Of a DNA stretch of 64,000 nt, positions 1-11,186 are shown piece by piece. How positions within the stretch are numbered: position 1 is the stretch's first letter; each line of letters starts with the position of its first letter. A program made the position numbers and the translations under genes. A model generated the notes under the pieces. That model was not told the DNA's origin. It saw only the letters and a list, made by a program, of their open reading frames with translations, and made no database searches. The stretch spans positions 71,179,466-71,243,465 of the forward strand of contig CM060174.1 of NCBI GenBank assembly GCA_030549775.1, read 5' to 3'. Origin of the DNA: Tamarix chinensis. Its lineage: Eukaryota; Streptophyta; Magnoliopsida; Caryophyllales; Tamaricaceae.

Positions 1-370
1 TAATATAATAATTATTGATATTATTTTTAGATGTTGAGTTGCTAATTAAGCCTTGAATCTTTAACCGGGATACCGATAAGGTTTGATTTTTACGAGATTA
101 AGGTAATCGTTAAACCCCATTTAAATGCATGGAAAAACGTATTCTAGCACATTAGGGATTTTAGTATGATTTTATGCATGTTATTTGTTGCCTAGTATGA
201 TAAATGTGGTTGCTTATATTGATTGATAAAAAGAAGAGCATGCTAGATTTTGTGCCATGCGTAGAGATGATACTTAAGGAAGGAGTTTGATTATTGATGG
301 AAATGTTAGATACTTGTCTATGATGTATTGTGTTGCTAATGCATGAATAATACTATTGTGAGTCTAAGGG
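1..370 (+). mobile_element. Ty3/Gypsy LTR, left segment of an interrupted plus-strand copy
   Basis: This stretch has no coding potential. It continues at 5139 on the far side of a solo LTR that is bounded by a duplicated AAGGG (366-370 and 5139-5143). Rejoined, the flank runs to 8395, where it ends in the typical LTR terminus of this family (GGGGGTGTTACA). The 5' start lies outside the window. The orientation is inferred from that 3' terminus. Confidence 0.6.
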
Positions 371-801
371 TGTAACACCCCAAAATTCACTAATTTTTTT
401 TTTCTTAAAAGCGGAAGCAATTAAATTAGAAGCACTGAAAACCTGTGAATTCTGGAAATGTTACCGCCACACTTAGTACCAGACCGGTTCTCTCCGACCG
501 TTCCAGTACCAAGTGCTAAGGCTAAGAAAAGAAATAATCAATACAATTCAATTTCCAAATAAGCATTAAACGGTTGTAAAACAAAATCAGAGTACGCATC
601 AAGAAATGTAATTCATTTCCAAAAGAGAATTAAACTTACAACCGATAAAAGATTAACAAAAAGAATTAGAGTCATATAAAGACTATAATATGGCCACAAC
701 TCTCTTGAATCTCGAGCCAAACATGCTCAACACTCAGCCCCAACTGATATCTCGCCCACCTGCACAAATCAGAAGGGCATACTACTCGTGGGAATGAGCA
801 G

Positions 802-838
802 CACCCATAAAAAGGGTGATCAGTACGCTACGTACTGA
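802..838 (-). other. Paired hairpin conserved in Gypsy LTRs
   Basis: TCAGTACG and CGTACTGA form a perfect 8-bp inverted repeat with a 3-bp loop (820-838). Next to it is a second inverted repeat, CACCC...GGGTG (802-818). The same pair, in opposite orientation, occurs at 16532-16568, and weaker versions lie near 7951, 29050 and 32117. The site is in the 3' part of the LTR, downstream of the TATA box, so it could be in the transcript. Its function is unknown. Confidence 0.6.
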
Positions 839-1057
839 GTAAGGTAACCGAGCACTAAGGCCAACACGTAAGCAGTAAGCACATAATCCATGCAGAATAA
901 TAATAGGCATAATCCAATATAACAATATAAAGGTATATGAACAATTCAGGTAAAAGTACAAAGGCCCAATCATAGTCCAGATTAATTATTTAATTAATCT
1001 CTTATCGGAATTCGATACACATCATGTCTTTTTATCAAATCCATGCGAAAACGGAAG

Positions 1058-1402
1058 CCCCCACTATTATAGCCGGTGGATCGGAGGCGCATAGGGTATC
1101 ATACCCTAACCACTATTATAGCCGGTGGATCGGATACACATAGGACTACGCGTCCTAACCACTATTCCTAACCGGTGGATCGGTTGGCTCCGGCACGCAT
1201 GGTGTTCCACTGTAAGTAATTAGTATCTTTTAGGCATTTTAGCAAAACTCTAGTTTGCGGTTGTTGAGCTCGGGAACCCCCACTATTATAACCGGTGGAT
1301 CGGTTACGCATAGGACATCATGTCCTAACCACTATTATAGCCAGTGGATCGGTCACACATAGGGTAAACACCCTAACCACTATTCCGAACCGGTGGATCG
1401 GT
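1058..1402 (-). repeat. Array of CCACTATTATAGCCGGTGG-like units in the LTR
   Basis: Five to six degenerate units share the core CCACTATT...CCGGTGGATCGG, spaced about 50-60 bp apart or in pairs. On the LTR sense strand the core reads CCACCGG...AATAGTGG and so contains a CCAC/GTGG inverted repeat. Equivalent arrays lie at 7376-7735, 16010-16335 and 31553-31950, always in the downstream half of an LTR. Confidence 0.7.
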
Positions 1403-1869
1403 TGGTCCCGTCTCAACGATCTTCCACTTTAAGTAATTAGTGTCTTAAGTATTTTATTCCAAGCTTTCACCATAGACATGCACGAATTATTCCCTTCAAC
1501 ACATATCCCCCAAGTCCACTCCATATCTCAATCTAGGGTTATCTCGAAACCCTAATTCAGGCCTCAGTGGCCCATCTCACTCCACCTCACACAACCCAAA
1601 TCATTTTAACACTCCACACACCACAACTCATAACTAACATCCTCATAATTACACTTTAATTCCCAAGTGTATATGATACCACCAAGGCTCCCAACAACCA
1701 CAACAACCCTAACTCGGTTTCCTACGTACCCATATAATGCTCCATGTACTATTTCCATCCAAAGTATTCAACCCCTCAACAACGCTTATATTACTTTCCT
1801 CACAATCCCAAATCAACGTTCATATGCAATTTTCATTCCCATGCATCCATTATTCGTCCCATGCCAATC

Positions 1870-2520
1870 CTTAATACTATGATGTAACCATTAATACCAC
1901 CATGCAACCCAAATACCACCATGAAATCATTAATACCACCATACAAACCCTAATACCACCATGCAACTATTAAAACCACCATGTAAACATTAATACTTTT
2001 GTTATACAGAACCCTAAATTCAACCCACATAAAACCAAAGATCCATCCATACCAAACCCCAGATTAAAACCATAGAAAACCCAAAGATTTGTCCATACCT
2101 TACAATTGATTATATTCTCCCATTCATAATCACAAATTAGATTTTTCCATACAAGACCATAAGTTAGATTCTCCCACATAAAATCATAAATCAGAATCTC
2201 CCGAGCAAAACCATAAACTAGATTCCACCAAACAAATCATAAACTAGATTCTCCCAATCAAATCATAAGTTAAATTCTCTCACATAAAATCATAAATTAG
2301 AATCTCACAAGTAAAACCATAAATTGGATTCTACCAGACAAATCACAAATTAGATTCTCCCAAATAATATTATAAATGAGATTCTCCCAATTAAATCATA
2401 AATTAGATTCTTCCTCACGAATAATAATTTGATTCTCCCATATAACATCTTAGATTTCATTCTTCCAAATAAAACCATGCAATAGATTATTCCTCATAAA
2501 TTCATAAAATTAGGTCAACT
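1870..2520. repeat. Degenerate short-unit tandem repeats inside solo LTR
   Basis: Two families of short units follow one another. About 25 bp units with TAATACCACCATGCAA lie at 1880-1990, and about 35-45 bp units around AAATCATAAATTAGATTCTCCCA lie at roughly 2090-2510. They have no reading frame. They appear specific to this LTR copy. Confidence 0.55.
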
Positions 2521-2998
2521 CACTTCCCTTAGTCAACTTCCTTCCCCATCCTCCTTTTTCATCCTTTCTCCCACATAAAATCATATCAACATCCTCACAT
2601 GCATGTCTTACAGGGTCATACACAAATAATACACATTCCATACGAAAGCATACTTCAACTCCATGTTATATCATATACGTCATAATTAATAATCATAAAC
2701 ATAGAATGCATAGAATACGAGGCACACAATGCACATTAGCACATAAAAGGCCTTAGTACCCCTTACCTAAAACGACACCGGTCTTGGAGCACGTTCCTAC
2801 GCCTCCTTAGGGCTTTGACCAAATAATAACATATTAATAAAATAACTTTAACAAAATTCTAACTTTGCTAAAGACATAAAAATAATAGAGATATTATAAA
2901 CCTTTTTAATATAGGGTTAAAGACTTTACCCTCATAATAATAATGATACTAATATAATAATATCAAAATTAATAAAACTACTATCAATGAGAATATAG

Positions 2999-3077
<79 letters not shown>
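2999..3077. repeat. (AAT)n microsatellite
   Basis: An almost pure run of about 26 ATA/AAT triplets inside the solo LTR. Confidence 0.95.
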
Positions 3078-4080
3078 GCTTTAAAATTTAAAGTGGAGTT
3101 TCGACCCTACTTATAACTAATGACTTACCACTTATTTAATATAAATAATAAAATTAATAACATATATAATAATATTAAAATAATAAAGATGCTGATAATA
3201 TTATCATCAATAGTTATAAGAACAATAGAAACAATAATACTAAAATAAATAAGTGCAATTTTTAATACAAAATTAGGGCCTAAGATTTTCCAGAATAAAT
3301 AATAAAACGATAATAATAATTATTCTAATAATCATAATATTCATAATAATAAGAAGAAGAAGAATGATAATAATCCCATAATAATTCAATTAATAACTTA
3401 AAATTCGAAACTATCAATAAAAATTATTTTATTATCATTCTCCACCCTGCAAGTACAATTCAGCATAAAATATCTCATCAAATAATAAAACATATTAAGA
3501 ATATAAATATTAAGAATAATAATAATAATGGTAATTATATGCAAATAATTGAAATAAATTAAATCAAGGCTTATAATAATATGGAAAATGGTTGAGAGGG
3601 TCTAGGGTTCAACCTTAAGCTGGTGGGGATAGGTGGCACCGGCGGTGGTTCACGGCGGCGGCGACGGTGGCCGGAAAAACAGAAGAAAAGAGGGAAAGAT
3701 GAATGTTGGGAAAAATATAGGGAGAATTGAGGTGATATAAGAGGTATTTATTGTTACCCAAGAGGAGAGGGACAAAATGATGGTGGTGGTGCAGCCAAAG
3801 GTGGCGGCGCACGGCGGTGGAAGGCGGTTTAAGGCTTCGGGGTCAAAATTCCGGCGAGAACGAGCATCCAACTTGACACGGCTATGGAGGCTCGTGCAAG
3901 AAGAATCGAGAGGTTAGAATGGTTTAGTTAATTAGAGGAAGTTGCAGGGAATAATTTGGCATGCGGCGGTGGCGTTGAAGTTGGCTATCGGCGGAGGAAA
4001 CGGCGTCTCAAGTCTCGGTGATCGGCAGCTCGGGCTTAGGGTTTCGGGAAAGAAAAATTCTAAAAACTCCTATAACAAGG

Positions 4081-4090
4081 CTATTTATAG
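4081..4090 (-). promoter_or_regulatory. Putative LTR TATA box
   Basis: CTATAAATAG on the minus strand lies about 1.05 kb from the LTR start, at the downstream edge of the GC-rich block. The same element is at the matching place in the other LTRs (8486-8493 minus, 13912-13919 plus, 17411-17420 minus, 30330-30337 plus). This supports a retrotransposon promoter; the transcription start is inferred. Confidence 0.55.
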
Positions 4091-5269
4091 ATGTTAGAAT
4101 GGATAAAGAGGAGCTGGAGGTCGACATGGAAGTTTTAAATGCAATAATTTGGGTGGCCGGTGGCAGAAAACTGTCGGGCCATCGTTTGGTTTGCTCGAAA
4201 TTTCGAGAGATTAGGGAGGAGAAACGGCCGAGAGTTAACGTCAAATAATTATATGAATTTATTTCTGGAGTTAAGAGGAAGACAATGAGACAAGAAACGG
4301 CTGGTATTATTCACCGTAGCCGGAGAAGCCATTAATGAGGTCGAAAGATGCAGCAGCGTCGACGGAGGAGGAAGGAGGAAGAAGAGAGGGGGGCGGTCGG
4401 GTCAGCCGGGAAAGAAAAGAAAAAGGAAGGGCCGGGTCGGTCGGGCGCGACGAGGTAAGGTTTTAAATGAAACGACGAGCTTCGGAGGAAACGGAGCCAA
4501 AACGCAGCGTTGGAAGGGCGACGAAGGGCGCCGCGCGGGCTGGGCCGCGCTGAAGAAGAAGAAGAAGAAAAGAAAAAGGGGAACTGGGCCGCGAGCTGGC
4601 CCAGTTCGGCGAGAAGAATAGGAAAAAGAAAAAGAAGAAAAAGAAAGAAAAAGAAAAGGAAAAAGGAAGAAAGAAAAAGAAAAAGGGAAAAAGGAAAGGA
4701 GAAATAAAATAGGTTAGGCCCAATTAAATTAATCTAAATATGTAGGATATTTAAAAATAATAATATTTAAATAAAATTAAATTTAAATCCCTTTTTAGGC
4801 TAAATTAGGATATTTAAAATATTTTCCATAAATTCCATTTTAATTAGCAAAACACCCTAATTTTCTTCCATTAAATTATTTATAAAATTAATATTAATTT
4901 TAAACTATTTTCTCCTCATTATTTTAAATAAAATAATTTATTTAGTTAATTTCTAAAATACAAATCCTTAATTAGCTAAAATACCCAATTTCTCTTAATT
5001 AACATACTTATAAATTTATTCTTGATTTTCTCTAATTAATTTCCTTTTATTTTAATCAAATAATTTATTTAATTAATATTTATGATAAAACCTCATTTAA
5101 ATATAATATTTTAGATTAGAATTTTTCGGGGCATTTCAAAGGGTGTTTTAGTAATATGCCTATGTAAGTATGTAATCTAATATATGTATTTGCTAATGAG
5201 TATTATGATGAATAATGATAAGTTGGTGGAGTTAGATGATAAGAATGAAGTGCTAATATTAGTATTTTA

Positions 5270-6660
5270 TGTAGTGGTGGTAAATTCATAAAAGTGGTGT
5301 AATAAAGGGGTTAAGTGGTAATTTTATAAGTGAAAGGGGTATTTTGGAAATTTTGTAGTAAAGGGGTATTTTGGTAATTTTGAAAGAAAAGGGTAAAACA
5401 GTGATTTTATAAGCAAAAGGGTATTTTGGTAATTTCAAAAGAAAGGGGTGAAATGATAATTTTATAAGTAAAAGGATAAAATTGTAAGTTGTAAGAAAAA
5501 AGGGTATTATTGTAACTTTTGAGGCAAAAGGGCAATATGGAAATTTTATGATTAAATGGAAAAATGATAATTTTATAAGTAAAGGGGTATTATGGTAATT
5601 TTTGGAGAAAAGAGTAAATTGGTAGTTTTGGAGTCAAGGGCAATATAGTAATTTTATAAGTGGTAAGAATGGTAATTTTGGAAGTAAGAGGTAAAATGGC
5701 AATTTTGGAAGAGAAGGGTAAGAAGGGTAAGAATGGTAATTTTGGAAGTAAGGGGTAAAATAGTAATTTTGGATGTAAAAGGGTATTGTGGTAAATTTGC
5801 AAGCAAAAGGGTGATATGGTAAATTTGGATGTAAGGGGGTAAAATGATAGTTTTATAAATAAGAGGATATTATGGTAATTTTGGTAGTGGGTAAAACGGT
5901 AATTTGTAAGTAAAAGGGGTAAATTAATAAGTATAAATACTAAGAGGGGTAAATTGGTAATTATAATTATGGAGACGTGTAAATTGGTAATTACAATTAT
6001 GGAAAATGGTCAATTAATAATTATAAATAATGGAGAAGGGTAAATTGGTAATTATAATTATGGAGACGTGTAAATTGGTAATTACAATTATGGAGAAGTA
6101 GAAATTGGTGATTATAATTATGGAGAAGGGTAAATTAATAATTATAAATATGGAAAATGTTAAATCGGTAATTATGATAATGGAGAAGGGTGATTTGGTA
6201 ATTTAACCAATAGGAGGGTAATTTGGTAATTTTGATAATGGATAAGGACAATTTGGTAATTTATCCAACTAAAGGGGCAATTCGGTAATTATGATAATGG
6301 ATAAGGGCAATTTGGTAATTTAACAGACTAAAGGGTAAATTGGTAATTATTTAACCAACTAAAGGGGAAAATTGGTAATCATGATAATAAAGAAGGGTAA
6401 TTTGATAATTTATCCAACTTAAGGGCAATTTAGTAAATATAACAAAGGAGAGGGGTAATTCTGTAATCTAATCAACCAAATGGGAAATATGATAAGTGTA
6501 GCAATTATGAGGGGTGAATGGTGATCTAAAAAGCGTAGGAGATAACTTGGTAACCTAAATAGGATAAGGGGTAATTTGGTAATTATACAACTTGAAGGGT
6601 AATAGGGTAATGCGTCAAGTAAGGAAGGGATGACTTAACAATTATATAAGTAAGGGGTAA
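5270..6660. repeat. Degenerate GGGTAATTTGGTAATT-type minisatellite
   Basis: About 1.4 kb of imperfect repeats of roughly 20-45 bp. They share GGTAATTTTG and AAGGGGTAAA-type words, shifting after about 5940 to GGTAATTATAATTATGGAGA. It is interrupted and has no frame. It is a tandem expansion inside the downstream half of this LTR and is not found at that length in the other LTRs of the window. Confidence 0.75.
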
Positions 6661-7375
6661 ATAAGTAATTTGTACCTAACATGTCGTTGTGATTGTGGAA
6701 TTTCATAATATGATTTAAATAATGCTGATTAGCAAGGTAAGAGTATTTGATAATTAGTAAGTATCACGAGAACAAATCCTAATTCGAAATTAGATGAGAT
6801 TATGATGGCCTTAATGATTTCTCTGTGTTATCTTAGATAACCGTCTGAATAAGAAATGACCAATGATATTAGAACGATTAAAAGTGAATAAGTATATGCT
6901 TATTGTGTTTTTCGTGATCACCTTAATTAAGACATTGATACTTAAAGTAAAAGACCTCGAGATCGGGAATGGTGGCTCTTTAGGGGTCGCTACCCTAAAG
7001 ATGTGGTTTAGCCCACGATTATTTTAGTATTTGTTGGTGTGCCTTTGTGCCCCAGCCAGGCCCTATATCTTACTCTATCTAGCTCTACGGACCTAGTTAG
7101 GGGGTATGCATACTTATGGAGTAGGTGTCCTTGTCGGTAGGGTACTGAGTAGCTTTATGCACCAGTACGACCAGGGTACCTTTGCGTCCCTGGGTTCATG
7201 GTTGAAGGGTATTGAGTGGCTTGTATGCACCAGTACGACCGGTGTACCTTTGTGTCCCGGGTTCTTGATCTCCTGTCCGAGGCAAATAAATAGACTTGTT
7301 GTGCTCATTAAGGAAAGGAAATGTACTAATAATGAAAGTGAAAGATTAAAGAGCCGGGCCCAGATGAATTATGAT

Positions 7376-7735
7376 ATTGAGTACCGATCCACCAGTTACA
7401 ATAGTGGCCCAGGAGCGTGTTGCCCTGGCAAGTGATATTGAGTACCGGTCCACCGGATATAATAGTAGCCCAGGAGCATTTTGCCCTAGATGATGATTAT
7501 ATATATTTTGGTCCACCGGCTAAAATAGTGGGGGTCCCGAGCTCAATAAGCATTGGATGTGAATAAAGTATGGAACTTATAATGGAACACCTTATGAGTT
7601 GGGGCCAAACCGGTCCACCGGAGAATAATAGTGGCCAGGAGCGTTCTGCCTTGGAGACCGATCCACCGGCAATAATAGTGGTCAGGAGCGTTCTGCCCTG
7701 TATGTATTTTGGTCCACCGGCTATAATAATGGGGC
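7376..7735 (+). repeat. CCACCGG...AATAGTGG array in LTR
   Basis: Repeated GGTCCACCGGNNATAATAGTGG units are separated by GCCC(A)GGAGCGTTNTGCC spacers. This is the sense-strand form of the array seen inverted at 1058-1402. Units lie near 7383, 7449, 7513, 7611, 7660 and 7711. Confidence 0.7.
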
Positions 7736-8395
7736 TCCCGCACTCACTTGGATATAACCAGAGAGATGATTGAATAATGATGGACTAATGGATTAAGGCC
7801 TAAAGGTATCGATCGTACCTTATAACTTGTTGATATGTGGCAGCCTTGTTATATATGTGATTGTTATGTATGCACCTCTCATTACATATGTATATAGCTT
7901 GCATTATGTGTCGCATTTCGGGCTTGTTTTTAAGTGTGGTATTAAAGGGTTACTCAGTATCATAGTACTGAAGGATTCCACTTGTGGGGCCCCTGCCTAT
8001 TCAATGGGTAGTGTCCCTTGCAGGTCTTTTCAGGTGCTACTCAAGTGGACAACGGGAAAGAGAGTAAGGAATTATCCAGAACCATTAGGGTTTTTCTCCT
8101 TTTCTTTTAAATTCCTGGTTTTAATGTTAACGTTGTTAATGTAACCACTACGGGTGGATTTTATTGTTGTAAATGATTTGATACGCTACTCTGATTTAAG
8201 TATGTTGAATTTCTTATAAATTATATTCCATTTTTCTTTTTTTAGCCTTAGTACTTGGTACTGGAACAGTATGAGCAAACCGGTCTGGTACTAAGTGTGG
8301 CGGTAATATCCCCAAAATTTACAGTTTGTTGTTTTGCTTCCGCCAATCTTTTAATAAAACGAAATTTTTCAGTAGTGAATTTTGGGGGTGTTACA

Positions 8396-9317
8396 GTTTA
8401 GGTGGCGGTGCAGGACGGCGGTAGTGCACAAAATGAGCAAATTTTTGGGTTGAGAAAAAAGGGTTGAATGGGGGCGGTTAAAGGGTATTTATAAGCCGTG
8501 GATGGGGGAAAACAACAGAGGGTATTTGTAGGGCCTGCCAGCTCGGGAAGGGGGAGAGGCACGCGTGAGGAGAGAGAGCGGGTGTGATTGGGTGGAGAAG
8601 AGAGAGGGAACAATGGGGAAGAGGGTTGGGGTGGCATGCCGACATGTGGCTGTGTAGAGGCCGCATGCCTGCACCAAGAAGTGGGAAAGTCGAGGCGTTA
8701 GGGAAGAGGGAAGGTTAGGGGAGAAGAAAGGAAGAAGAAGGGTGGGTGGTCGGTCAATCCAAAGAGAATTGAAAGATAAAGAAAGGAAGCTAGAATGGGC
8801 CAGTAGGTTGGCGAGGGAGAAAAGGAGAGGGCATTGAGCTCGAGCCCCACGGGAGAAAGGGAGAAGTCTGGGCCACGAGGGTGAGCTAGCCCATATCGGG
8901 GAAGGAAGGGAAGAAAGAAAAGGAGAAAGGAGAGGAAGGAATGAAAAGAAAAGAAAAGAAAAGAAAAGAGGGAAAAAAAGATACAAAGGAAAAAAGGAAA
9001 AAAAGAAGAAAAATAGGTGGGTTGGGTTATTTAAAATATTTTGGTATTTTGGGATATTTAAAAATAATAATATTTTAGTAAACTAATAATTAAATCCGTT
9101 TTTTAGGTTAATTTAGGATTTTTGAAAGATTTTTCCTAAATTCCATTTTAATTAGCCAAACACCCCAAAAATTTCCCAATTAAATTATTTATTCATTTCC
9201 TCTTGATGTTACATTAATTAATTCCTCTTATTTTAATAAAATAATTTATTTAATTAATTTCCCTAATAAATCCTTAATTTGCTATAATTCTCTAAGTTAG
9301 GATTTTAGGGTACTTCA
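8396..9317 (-). mobile_element. Leader end of a minus-strand Gypsy LTR
   Basis: On the minus strand it starts TGAAGTACCCTAAAATCC at 9317 and passes through an AT-rich start, a long purine-rich stretch and a TATA box (8486-8493, TATAAATA). It is then cut at 8396 by the end of the plus-strand LTR. It matches the first part of the solo LTR at 371-5138 in layout. The rest presumably lies left of the window. Long open frames here are low-complexity and are not called genes. Confidence 0.65.
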
Positions 9318-11186
9318 CAACCTATTTAGAGCACAGAGGCCTATTAACATGTTATTAAGGCTCAATTTAATATCTGAAGCATTAAAGCCCAATGAATATT
9401 ATCAAGGTATTAAAGCCTAATAAGATTATTGAGGCATTAAAGTTCAAGTTTCACACCATGAAAGGCCTAATAAAATTTGATATCAAGGTACATTAACTCT
9501 AATTATTTGAGACAAGGTTCAATAACCAACATCTGAGTCAACCGAGGGTTCACATATAAGGTCAAATCAAATAACTAGTTTAAAGGCACCTAAAATGACT
9601 AAAATATCTTTAACATCAACTAACTTACCTTAATATTAAGAGAGGCTTAATTCATGGTAAATGGGTTATAATTAACTACTAATTTTCTTATGATGAAATG
9701 TGAATATGGACACTAAGTATTAAATTCTAAAATTGTTCAATGTACCCAAAGTGTCTCTTTCTCTTTTATTTTCTTACTTCATTAATTATTTTAATTAACT
9801 TCTGGTCTACTCATAAAATATCACCCAAGTATCAAAATTATCAATTTTAAAGTATTTTATTAACATAATATTCACTGAGGTCTCAAAATTTTTAAAATTT
9901 ACATATAATAGCCAAAATGTCATTATTCACCTACAATTATCTTAAACTTCTAAAATTTATAACTTACTCTAAATAATATCAAAACCTAACATATCATATA
10001 CAAAATTTCATAAAAGAGAGCCAATTAATACAATAATACACTTAAAACTTTCAAAATTTTTTAAAGCCCAATATACCCATGGTCCAATATGTACAAACCT
10101 TAAATAAATTCATTTCAACTCTAAATAATCCAAAATTCATAACCTAGCTTATATACATTATTATAAACATAATGTATTAGTTAGATAAATCTAAAACGTC
10201 CAAAAATCACATAAAATAACAAGGATGAAAGCTAAGCAACTCGAATCCAAGTATATCTATAATGAATATATTGAATATTCATCACGATTCTATTGAACAT
10301 TCACCGCAACTCTACTAAATATCCATCACCTTCCCAACAGATATAAGAGTATGTAAAAAAATCACACTATTTATGTTCTCATTAAATTTTCATGCTTAAG
10401 CAAATAAGATAGAAACATACGCATGCCATAAAATATTTCCCAAGATATTATTTAAAGATTATAATTAAAATAAAGTTAACTATGCATAAAATAACATATA
10501 ATACACTTGACACAAAATCCTATTTTTAAATCTTAGTTTAGCTAACAAAATTCCTAATCACCTTAGCAAAGGTAAAATAAGGAATCTAACAACTCCTTAT
10601 CTAACCCACTTTTGACCTTCAAGAATATAAGATTAAAAAGATTTATATTAACCAATAGTGATAAATATGTAAGAGGGAAAAAATGAAATGAAACGGAAGA
10701 AGTAAAATGACAAGATTACTCTTGAATATGGAGGCTTGAAAAATACCACCAAAACCACCAATTAATGATAGGTAAAGGTTTTTTAGGATTAATGGTAAGT
10801 AAACCAAGGATAAAATAAGAGAGAAAAGGCAATAAATCTCTACTACAACACACACAACAACTGCAACAAAATTCCAAGATTGCTTGGCAAGGCACATAGG
10901 AAAGGAAGAAGAAGAGGGTAAGGGTATAGTTTCTTAGCTAAAAATGGTTCCTAGATAAAGTATAACATGTAAGGAACAATACCAAACAAGAATATAAGGT
11001 AAATAATGCAAGCTAAAGGCGTGGTAGCTACTACAAGTCACAAAACAATTAGTTTTCCTATTGTTATGCAGCTGGTTGGGAAGCAAAATTTTGGTTTAGT
11101 AGAAGCTTGAAGGGGCTTTATTTGAGGGATGCAAATGGTATGGAGTTGTCATATTAAATGAAATATTTTACATGAAACAAATATCA
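9318..11186. other. AT-rich stretch without recognisable genes
   Basis: It begins at the LTR end at 9317 and stops where Gypsy polyprotein similarity starts. It holds only short frames and AT-rich unique-looking sequence. Parts near 10580-10900 resemble the AT-rich flanks of the minus-strand LTRs near 57660-57840, so it may be a worn LTR. I see no clear termini. Confidence 0.4.

Larger units (their letters stand above)
371..5138 (-). mobile_element. Solo LTR of a long-LTR Ty3/Gypsy element (minus), TSD AAGGG
   Basis: Read on the minus strand, the LTR begins TGAAATGCCCCGAAAA at 5138 and ends GGGGTGTTACA at 371. It is flanked on both sides by AAGGG (366-370, 5139-5143), the 5-bp duplication expected of LTR retrotransposons. 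No internal domain is present, so it is a solo LTR of 4,768 bp, presumably left by recombination between two LTRs. It has the layout of the other long LTRs here: an AT-rich start, a purine/pyrimidine-biased GC-rich leader (about 3590-4700), a TATA box at 4081-4090, a conserved block near 2766-2805 also seen at 14808-14846, CCGGTGG arrays, and a paired hairpin near the end. Open frames inside it are low-complexity and are not called. Confidence 0.85.
5139..8395 (+). mobile_element. Ty3/Gypsy LTR, right segment (plus), ending TGTTACA
   Basis: Continuation of 1-370 after the solo LTR insertion. It ends at 8395 with CAGTAGTGAATTTTGG followed by GGGTGTTACA, nearly the same as the end of the LTR at 17078. 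Inside are a long minisatellite (5270-6660), a CCACCGG array (7376-7735), a decayed hairpin (about 7951-7972) and the terminal module with GTACTTGGTACTGG (8244-8307). No primer-binding site follows at 8396, so no internal domain is joined to it. Confidence 0.7.

Noticed and set aside
5270..6660. CRISPR-like array
   Set aside because: Repeats are degenerate with no constant repeat/spacer pattern; it is plant LTR sequence.
7106..7435. 109-codon frame on the plus strand
   Set aside because: Inside LTR sequence; no motif, and the region is shared with other LTR copies where the frame is not kept.
8396..8420. Primer-binding site after the LTR end at 8395
   Set aside because: The sequence GTTTAGGTGGCGG does not match a tRNA 3' end, and the following DNA is the leader of an opposite LTR.
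8489..8986. 165-codon open frame on the minus strand
   Set aside because: Composition artefact of a purine-rich LTR leader (Phe/Ser/Pro/Leu only); no domain.
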